Below the pieces are notes generated by a model. The model worked only from the letters and a program-made list of their open reading frames with translations, was not told the origin of the DNA and did no database searches. Shown here piece by piece: positions 6,275 through 10,418 of a stretch of 10,418 nucleotides of DNA. Numbering within the stretch: the first letter of the stretch is position 1; the number at the start of each line of letters is the position of its first letter. The position numbers and the translations under genes are program-made. Source of the DNA: Planctomycetota bacterium. Lineage in GTDB: Bacteria > Planctomycetota > PLA2 > JAEUHO01. Location of the stretch: the NCBI GenBank assembly GCA_024639415.1, contig JAHEIK010000100.1, forward strand, positions 1-10,418. The letters run 5' to 3'.

Positions 6275-7526
6275 CGGCTTCCTCCCGGCCGTAGCCGGGG
6301 GGGCGCATGAGCTGGACGATCCGGCCTCCGAAGCCGCAGGCGAACAATTCCTGGGTCGCGTTGCGGCCGTCCACCTCGCCCACACACAGCCAGTGCCCCT
6401 TGGCGGGATCCTCGAAGATCGTCTCGGCCTTCCAGCCCTCTGCGGTGCGTGTCAGCAGCTCGACGCGCTTGCTGTAGCCGAAGACCGCGACCGTCTCGAC
6501 GGCGGGGTCGGCGTCGAAGCGCCCCGCGGCCACACCGCGCGGCCCTTGCGGCCCGAGGTAGATCGTCTCGTGGCGCCAGCCCTTGGGACTCTCCTCGTGG
6601 CGCATGATCCGGCCGTCGTCCAGCGTCGTGTAGAGCACGGTCGCTTCGCCGGCGCGTGCCGGCTTGCGCGTGACACGCCCCCGGCCCATCGACGTGCCGT
6701 GGACGGTCTCCCAGAGCAGGCCTTGCTTGGTGATCTGCAGCAGGCGCAGGGTCCCGCGGCGTGAGACGCACGCGATGCGCGCTTGCGTGCGCGGGGTCCC
6801 CGGCAGGACGAGCGCGTCGCGCACGCGGCCCTTGATGTCGGCGAGCTTCGTCACCTCGAAGCCGCCGTCCTTGCCCGTGGCCGTGATGCGGAACACGCCG
6901 CCGGGGCGGGTGAACGCGATCAGCTCGGGTCCCGCGGTACGCGGATCGAGGTCGCCGGACACGAGCGTGTGGATCTCGCGCCCTTCGATCGTCGCGATCA
7001 GACGCCCGTCGACCAGCGTCTGGTCGTACGCGCGCACCTGGAAGATGTTGCCGCGGCGGCTGCCGGTATACAGCTCCTTGCCCTCGACGCGCGGATCGAC
7101 GTCGCCGTGCGTGAGGCCGCCGAGCCAGCCGCCGTCGTGCAGGACCGAGATCGGTGCCCACGTGCCGCTGTAGGACATGAGCACGTGGCAGCGTCCCTTG
7201 TCGTCCAGGCCGACCACCTCGGGGGCCCCCAAGTGCTCGAACACCTGGTACGACTTCACGGTCCACACGCCGGTGCCGCCGTTGTCCATGACGAGCGCCG
7301 CGTTCCAGCCGGCCAAGGCGGTCAGGGGCGCCTCGCCGCTGCGCGGATTGGTGTTGACGTCCTCGGCCGGCTCCGGCGGCTCTTCCGCAATCTGCGGAGC
7401 CTGCGGCTCAGGCGTCAGCGGCTTGGGCTCTTGCGTCTTGGACGGGGCAGGCTCGTCGGCCTGGGCGCCTGCGCCCAGCATGACGATCACGACGAGCAGG
7501 CATGCGGCGACCCGGATCGGTGCCAT
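6261..7526 (-). CDS. Exported repeat protein, probable beta-propeller (VCBS/FG-GAP-like)
   Basis: This 421-residue protein has a signal peptide (MAPIRVAACLLVVIVMLGAGAQA, cleavage probably after residue 21 or 23). A Pro/Glu-rich linker (about 24-65) and a repeat domain follow. Repeats with the pattern G-D-x-D-x-R-x-x-G-x-E-L, then five to seven residues, then G-x-(I/V)-x-x-(V/I) begin at about residues 141, 191, 240, 287, 335 and 383. The period is 47-50 residues. Units 1 and 2 (GDVDPRVEGKELYTG, GDLDPRTAGPELIAF) are the clearest and units 3 and 4 are degenerate. This layout fits the blades of a propeller that contains secreted VCBS or FG-GAP repeats. Cysteines are few and no catalytic motif is visible. 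The start has a strong GGAGG at 7534-7538. The gene lies 13 bp downstream of the TonB-like gene, so the two probably act together in the periplasm or at the outer membrane. The function is unknown. Confidence 0.8.
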   Translation of the reverse strand: MAPIRVAACLLVVIVMLGAGAQADEPAPSKTQEPKPLTPEPQAPQIAEEPPEPAEDVNTNPRSGEAPLTALAGWNAALVMDNGGTGVWTVKSYQVFEHLGAPEVVGLDDKGRCHVLMSYSGTWAPISVLHDGGWLGGLTHGDVDPRVEGKELYTGSRRGNIFQVRAYDQTLVDGRLIATIEGREIHTLVSGDLDPRTAGPELIAFTRPGGVFRITATGKDGGFEVTKLADIKGRVRDALVLPGTPRTQARIACVSRRGTLRLLQITKQGLLWETVHGTSMGRGRVTRKPARAGEATVLYTTLDDGRIMRHEESPKGWRHETIYLGPQGPRGVAAGRFDADPAVETVAVFGYSKRVELLTRTAEGWKAETIFEDPAKGHWLCVGEVDGRNATQELFACGFGGRIVQLMRPPGYGREEAASAR

Positions 7527-7533
7527 GGTGGAT

Positions 7534-7538
7534 CCTCC
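7534..7538 (-). promoter_or_regulatory. Ribosome-binding site of the repeat-protein gene
   Basis: On the minus strand GGAGG lies 7 nt before the ATG at 7526, within the 13-bp space after the TonB-like gene's stop. It supports the start and an operon of the two genes. Confidence 0.7.
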
Positions 7539-7539
7539 G

Positions 7540-8343
7540 TCAAGAGCCGTAACGGCCGGCCGGCGGCCGGAAGGAGACGGGCAGGCGCGTCGCGCGCATC
7601 CCGTATCCGGTCGTGAAGCGGTAGGCGTACGCGAGCGCGACGGCTGCGCGATCGAGCACGGGGTAGCCGCTCGTCTGGGCGACGGCGGCGCTGGTCACGC
7701 GGCCGTTCGCATCGATCGTCAGCCGCACCAGGGTCCGGCCGCCCAGGCCGCGGCGCAGAGCCGCCTGCGGGTAGTAGCGCCGTCGGTCAGGAGCGAACAC
7801 GACGCGCAAGGGCGGGTTGCGGACGGGGACCGGCGCAGCGCGCGGAGGCGGCGGGGGACGGCGGGGTGCGGGGCGTACGGTCACGACCGCCGGACGCGGC
7901 TTCGGCCGAGGTGCCACGCGCACGGGAACGAGGGGCGCGGGAGGGGGCGGAGGCTCACGGCCCTGCGCGGCCGTCAGCGGGACCTCGAAGCACGTAAGGG
8001 GCTCCGCGGCCTCGCAGTCGGTCTCGTCGTCGAAGAGCTCGTCCTCTTGGACGGGCTGCGCCTCCAGCACCACCTGCTCCAGCGCGTCGGCGAAGTCGAA
8101 CTCGTCCTCCAGGTCCGGCGGCGTGACGATCACCTCGGGCACGAGCTCCGGCTCGGCCGCGGCCGGGCGCAGCGCCAGGATGCCCGCGACTGGGACCTGC
8201 TCCGCGGCGGAGCGGTCCACGGCCCACCAGATGGCGCCGGCCAGGACGAGGCCGTGCAGGACCAGCGAGGTGGCGAGCGGCCAGCGCAACCTGCGCAGCA
8301 CCCCGCGGGGCGTCGCTGTGCGTTGGCCGGCCGTGCGTTCCAT
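7540..8343 (-). CDS. TonB-family energy-transducer-like protein
   Basis: This 267-residue protein has the TonB layout. A short basic cytoplasmic N-terminus (1-21) is followed by one membrane anchor with the typical SLVLHGLVLAGAIWW (26-40). Next come an acidic segment with two cysteines, C110 and C117, and a Pro/Arg/Val-rich periplasm-spanning stretch (130-178). The C-terminal TonB domain (about 183-260) contains YYPQAALRRGLGGRTLVRLT, a DANGRV turn and an alternating end (RLPVSFRP). TonB proteins pass proton-motive energy from ExbB/ExbD to outer-membrane receptors, but no exbB, exbD or receptor gene lies in this window. The ATG at 8343 sits just before the anchor; an in-frame extension up to 8832 runs antisense through the PLP-enzyme gene and is rejected. 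It is the first gene of an operon with the repeat protein. Proteins with only the TonB C-terminal domain can have other roles, such as envelope scaffolding. Confidence 0.85.
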   Translation of the reverse strand: MERTAGQRTATPRGVLRRLRWPLATSLVLHGLVLAGAIWWAVDRSAAEQVPVAGILALRPAAAEPELVPEVIVTPPDLEDEFDFADALEQVVLEAQPVQEDELFDDETDCEAAEPLTCFEVPLTAAQGREPPPPPAPLVPVRVAPRPKPRPAVVTVRPAPRRPPPPPRAAPVPVRNPPLRVVFAPDRRRYYPQAALRRGLGGRTLVRLTIDANGRVTSAAVAQTSGYPVLDRAAVALAYAYRFTTGYGMRATRLPVSFRPPAGRYGS

Positions 8344-8386
8344 GCGGTGGGTCCACCCCCGGTGGAGCACGGCCGGCGTCTCCCGG

Positions 8387-8406
8387 TCGTGCCACCGGGG
8401 GCACGA
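8387..8406. repeat. Inverted repeat, possible operator or hairpin
   Basis: The arms TCGTGCC and GGCACGA are perfect complements over 7 bp, separated by 6 nt. They lie about 44 bp upstream of the TonB-like start. No T-run follows on either strand, so this is not an intrinsic terminator. In GC-rich DNA a 7-bp dyad can occur by chance. Confidence 0.3.
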
Positions 8407-8461
8407 AGCGCAAGCCGCGTACCCAAGCTGATTCAGGCCGATAGCGTGGCTCGGGGGCGAC

Positions 8462-8483
8462 ACCTGCGGACTGCTGCGCAGGT
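8462..8483. repeat. Inverted repeat, possible operator
   Basis: ACCTGCG and CGCAGGT form a perfect 7-bp dyad separated by 8 nt, 22 bp overall, a size suited to a dimeric regulator. It lies about 60 bp upstream of the -10-like element of the PLP-enzyme gene and about 120 bp upstream of the TonB-like gene. No regulator gene is adjacent. Confidence 0.3.
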
Positions 8484-8541
8484 CTGCGTGCGCGCCCTGT
8501 GACGCGGCGCTACCGGCGATCCACGGGCGGCGGGCGGCGGG

Positions 8542-8547
8542 TATGCT
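8542..8547 (+). promoter_or_regulatory. Putative -10 element for a leaderless PLP-enzyme transcript
   Basis: TATGCT, preceded by CGGG, ends 6 nt before the ATG at 8554. No Shine-Dalgarno sequence and no clear -35 box are visible. Flank and spacing match the element before tag. Confidence 0.4.
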
Positions 8548-8553
8548 CCCGCC

Positions 8554-9516
8554 ATGCAGCCCAGCCCGCCGCCGCGCATCTCGCTTGCGAACCTGCCCAC
8601 GCCGCTCGAGCGCCTGGACCGCCTCTCCGCCGAGATCGGTTGCGACCTCTGGGTCAAGCGCGACGACCTCACCGGCGCGGCGCTCTCGGGCAACAAGGTG
8701 CGCAAGCTCGAGTTCCTGCTTGGCGAGGCCGAGGCCGAGGGCGCCGACACGCTCGTCACGTGTGGGGCCGTCACGTCGAACCACTGCCGGGCGACCGCCG
8801 TCGCGGCGGCCCGGCGCGGGCTGGCGAGCCACCTCGTGCTGCGCGGTGCCGAGCCGGACCTGCCTGACGGCAACCTCCTACTCGATCGACTCGTCGGGGC
8901 GGAGACCACGTTCATCACCCACGCGCAGTGGGAGGACCGCGACGCGCTCATGGCGCAGATCGCGGACGGGCTGCGGGCCGCCGGCAAGACGCCCTACGTG
9001 ATTCCCGAGGGGGGCAGCAACGCCGTGGGCGCGTGGGGCTACATCGCGGGCGCCGGGGAGCTGTCGCAGCAAGCCGACGCGCAGGGCGTGGACGTGCGGC
9101 GCGTCGTCCATGCCGTGGGCAGTGGGGGGACGACGGCGGGCCTCGCGCTCGGCTTGGCGGATCACGCCGGGGTCGAGGTGATCGGCGTCGCCGTGTGCGA
9201 CGACCGTGCGTACTTCGAGGAGGTCGTGCGGCGTATCCAGCGTGGCTGCGGGGCGTCCGCGTCCTTCACCATCCTCGAGGGCTACAAGGGCGTGGGCTAC
9301 GCGCAGGCCACCGCGGACGAGCTTGCCTTCTACGCGCACGTGGCGCGCACCGAGGGGCTGATCCTCGATCCCGTCTACACGGGCAAGGCCTTCCGTGCGC
9401 TCTACGAGGAGCTCAGGGCGGGACGCATGGAGCGCGAGGGTGCGACGGTGTTCCTGCACACGGGCGGCATCTACGGCCTGTTCAGCTTCGCAAGCGAGCT
9501 CGACGCGGTGCTCTAG
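8554..9516 (+). CDS. PLP-dependent D-cysteine desulfhydrase / ACC deaminase family enzyme
   Basis: This 320-residue fold-type II PLP enzyme is of the D-cysteine desulfhydrase/1-aminocyclopropane-1-carboxylate deaminase family. The PLP Schiff-base lysine is K51 in LSGNKVRKLEFLL (44-56), the same number as in ACC deaminase. SNH (75-77) is the position of the substrate-contacting serine, AVGSGGTTAGL (187-197) is the phosphate-binding glycine loop, and FLHTGGIYGLF (300-310) is the C-terminal family block. LDPVYTGKAF (271-280) is also typical. Likely activity is breakdown of D-cysteine (to pyruvate, H2S and ammonia) or a related D-amino acid. Sequence alone does not separate this from ACC deaminase, although desulfhydrase is the commoner role in bacteria. 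The length is normal. The start lies directly after a -10-like element. Its TAG stop shares CTAG with the convergent phosphatase gene. Confidence 0.87.
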   Translation: MQPSPPPRISLANLPTPLERLDRLSAEIGCDLWVKRDDLTGAALSGNKVRKLEFLLGEAEAEGADTLVTCGAVTSNHCRATAVAAARRGLASHLVLRGAEPDLPDGNLLLDRLVGAETTFITHAQWEDRDALMAQIADGLRAAGKTPYVIPEGGSNAVGAWGYIAGAGELSQQADAQGVDVRRVVHAVGSGGTTAGLALGLADHAGVEVIGVAVCDDRAYFEEVVRRIQRGCGASASFTILEGYKGVGYAQATADELAFYAHVARTEGLILDPVYTGKAFRALYEELRAGRMEREGATVFLHTGGIYGLFSFASELDAVL

Positions 9517-10418
9517 GCGTTCCCGTCTTCGCCGTCGCGGCCGAGATAGCGCGCGACCAGCATGGTCACGTCGTCGTCGAACTCGGAGCTGCCCTGGTAC
9601 TCGGAGAGCTCCTGCAGGGCCTCGCCGATCAGGAGCTGCGGCGAGAGGGTGCCGAGACCGGCGATGCGCTCGCGCAGGCCGTCCTCGCCGAGCATGGCGC
9701 CTGCGCCATCCTGCAGCACCTCGTAGAGGCCGTCCGTGAACAGCACGACGGAGTCGCCCGGCTGCAGCATGACGCGCTTCGACGGTTCGCTCCGCGCGAT
9801 GATGTCGTCGTCCATGCCGAGCAGCCGGTTGCGTGTGCGCAGCGCTTCCACACTGCCGTTCTTGCGCAGGAGCAGTTGGGCGGGGTGGCCGGCCGTGGCG
9901 TAGTCCAGCTCGCCGGTGTGCAGGTCGATGCGGGCCGCCACGGCCGTGAGGAAGAAGTACGTGTGGCGCAGCAGGCGTCCGGCAGCCGTGTTCAGGCGCT
10001 GGAGCATCTGGACGGGGCGCTGGCGCGTGAGGGTCAGCCTGCGCACCATGCCGTGCAGCCTGGCGACGACCATGGCGGCCGAGATACCGTGACCCGACAC
10101 GTCGAACAGCACGAGGTACAGCCAGCGATCCTTGACGACGTTGCAGTGCACGTAGTCGCCGCCGATGTAGCGGGTGGGGATGCTGCGCGCGACGGCCTCG
10201 CAGTCCTGGCGCTGGATGCTCTCGGGGAGCAGCGTCGCCTGGATGGCCTGGGCCAGCTTGAGCTCCGAGATGACGTGGTCCTTCTCGTCCTCGAGGGCCT
10301 GGCGCTTCACGACCTCCTCGTCGAGCGTCTCGTGCACCTCACGTACCTTATGCTCGAGGCGCTCGCTCTCCCGCTGGGCGAGCATGCCGACGCGGCCGGC
10401 CGCGCCCAGGATGAGGGC
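9513..10418 (-). CDS. PP2C/SpoIIE-type serine/threonine phosphatase, C-terminal part (5' end outside window)
   Basis: The last 301 residues are visible and the frame is open to the window edge, so the protein is longer. The visible N-terminus (ALILGAAGRVG) looks like the end of a hydrophobic or sensor segment. A charged helix, probably a coiled coil (about 14-58), follows and leads into LAQAIQATLLPE, the standard linker of RsbU-type proteins. Metal-binding motifs of the SpoIIE/RsbU domain are present: GGD (86-88), FDVSGHG (105-111), ATAGHPAQLLL (174-184), LFTDGLYE (226-233) and FDDDVT (280-285). The aspartates at 88, 106, 229 and 282 or 283 should bind Mg/Mn. Such enzymes dephosphorylate anti-sigma-factor antagonists in partner-switching stress signalling, but no antagonist or anti-sigma gene is visible here. 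The ATG at 10385 is probably internal. The stop overlaps the stop of the PLP-enzyme gene. Confidence 0.9.
   Translation of the reverse strand, partial: ALILGAAGRVGMLAQRESERLEHKVREVHETLDEEVVKRQALEDEKDHVISELKLAQAIQATLLPESIQRQDCEAVARSIPTRYIGGDYVHCNVVKDRWLYLVLFDVSGHGISAAMVVARLHGMVRRLTLTRQRPVQMLQRLNTAAGRLLRHTYFFLTAVAARIDLHTGELDYATAGHPAQLLLRKNGSVEALRTRNRLLGMDDDIIARSEPSKRVMLQPGDSVVLFTDGLYEVLQDGAGAMLGEDGLRERIAGLGTLSPQLLIGEALQELSEYQGSSEFDDDVTMLVARYLGRDGEDGNA

Larger units (their letters stand above)
8344..8553. other. Divergent intergenic region between the TonB-like and PLP-enzyme genes
   Basis: These roughly 210 bp are the longest non-coding stretch in the window and must hold promoters for both directions. 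I see the -10-like TATGCT for the + strand gene, two 7-bp-arm inverted repeats, and no obvious small gene. No convincing minus-strand promoter for the TonB-like gene could be picked out. Confidence 0.6.

Noticed and set aside
8380..8395. Possible sigma-54 promoter (TGGCAC on the minus strand)
   Set aside because: The -24-like TGGCAC is present, but the -12 position reads GGAG instead of TTGC, so the element is incomplete.
8344..8832. N-terminal extension of the TonB-like protein
   Set aside because: It would run antisense into the PLP-enzyme gene. The TonB anchor sits just after the ATG at 8343, as expected for the family.
1..10418. Mobile elements, CRISPR arrays, tRNA or rRNA genes
   Set aside because: No transposase or integrase domain, no regularly spaced direct repeats and no tRNA- or rRNA-like sequence were recognised. 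All sizeable regions are accounted for by coding genes.

Overview
This is a compact, very GC-rich bacterial window. It holds ten complete or near-complete protein genes plus one truncated gene at each edge, and almost no non-coding DNA. I see no rRNA, tRNA, CRISPR array, insertion sequence or phage gene. Aromatic-ring reduction genes, a TonB-type protein next to a secreted repeat protein, a SpoIIE-type phosphatase and apparently leaderless genes together suggest an environmental bacterium with two membranes. A Planctomycetota- or Myxococcota/deltaproteobacteria-like lineage is my best guess, but nothing in the window fixes the phylum.

Region 1 (1-3901, + strand) is the 3' part of an anaerobic aromatic-degradation operon. 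It contains the C-terminal end of benzoyl-CoA reductase subunit B, then the two ATPase subunits BcrA (450-1781) and BcrD (1794-2648), a short-chain dehydrogenase (2645-3376) and a GNAT acetyltransferase (3416-3901). The reductase genes follow the order known for bcrCBAD of Thauera and badDEFG of Rhodopseudomonas: catalytic B, then A, then D. They overlap or nearly touch (ATGA overlap, 12-bp gap, GTGA overlap), so they are almost certainly co-transcribed and co-translated. BcrA and BcrD together hydrolyse ATP to drive low-potential electrons into the BcrB/BcrC module, which dearomatises benzoyl-CoA. The dehydrogenase is a reasonable candidate for a later hydroxyacyl-CoA oxidation step, and the GNAT could be a regulatory or unrelated passenger.

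Region 2 (3938-6274) holds housekeeping or accessory genes. They are an MgtC/SapB-family membrane protein (+), a saccharopine-dehydrogenase-like NAD(P)-binding oxidoreductase (-), and DNA-3-methyladenine glycosylase I, Tag (+), which is divergent from the oxidoreductase across a short shared promoter region.

Region 3 (6261-8343, - strand) is a two-gene operon: a TonB-like periplasm-spanning protein followed by an exported protein built of about six 48-50-residue repeats, probably a beta-propeller. A roughly 210-bp divergent intergenic region with two inverted repeats separates it from region 4. Region 4 (8554-10418) has a PLP-dependent D-cysteine desulfhydrase/ACC deaminase-family enzyme (+) and, tail to tail with it, the C-terminal part of a PP2C/SpoIIE-type phosphatase (-).

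Two organisation signals stand out. First, three + strand genes that begin new transcription units (mgtC-like, tag, PLP enzyme) have no Shine-Dalgarno sequence but carry a TAnnnT hexamer exactly 6 nt before the ATG, which fits leaderless transcription. Most other starts have purine-rich ribosome-binding sites. Second, all three convergent gene pairs are packed so tightly (16-bp gap, 14-bp overlap, 4-bp overlap sharing CTAG) that no ordinary intrinsic terminator fits between them.
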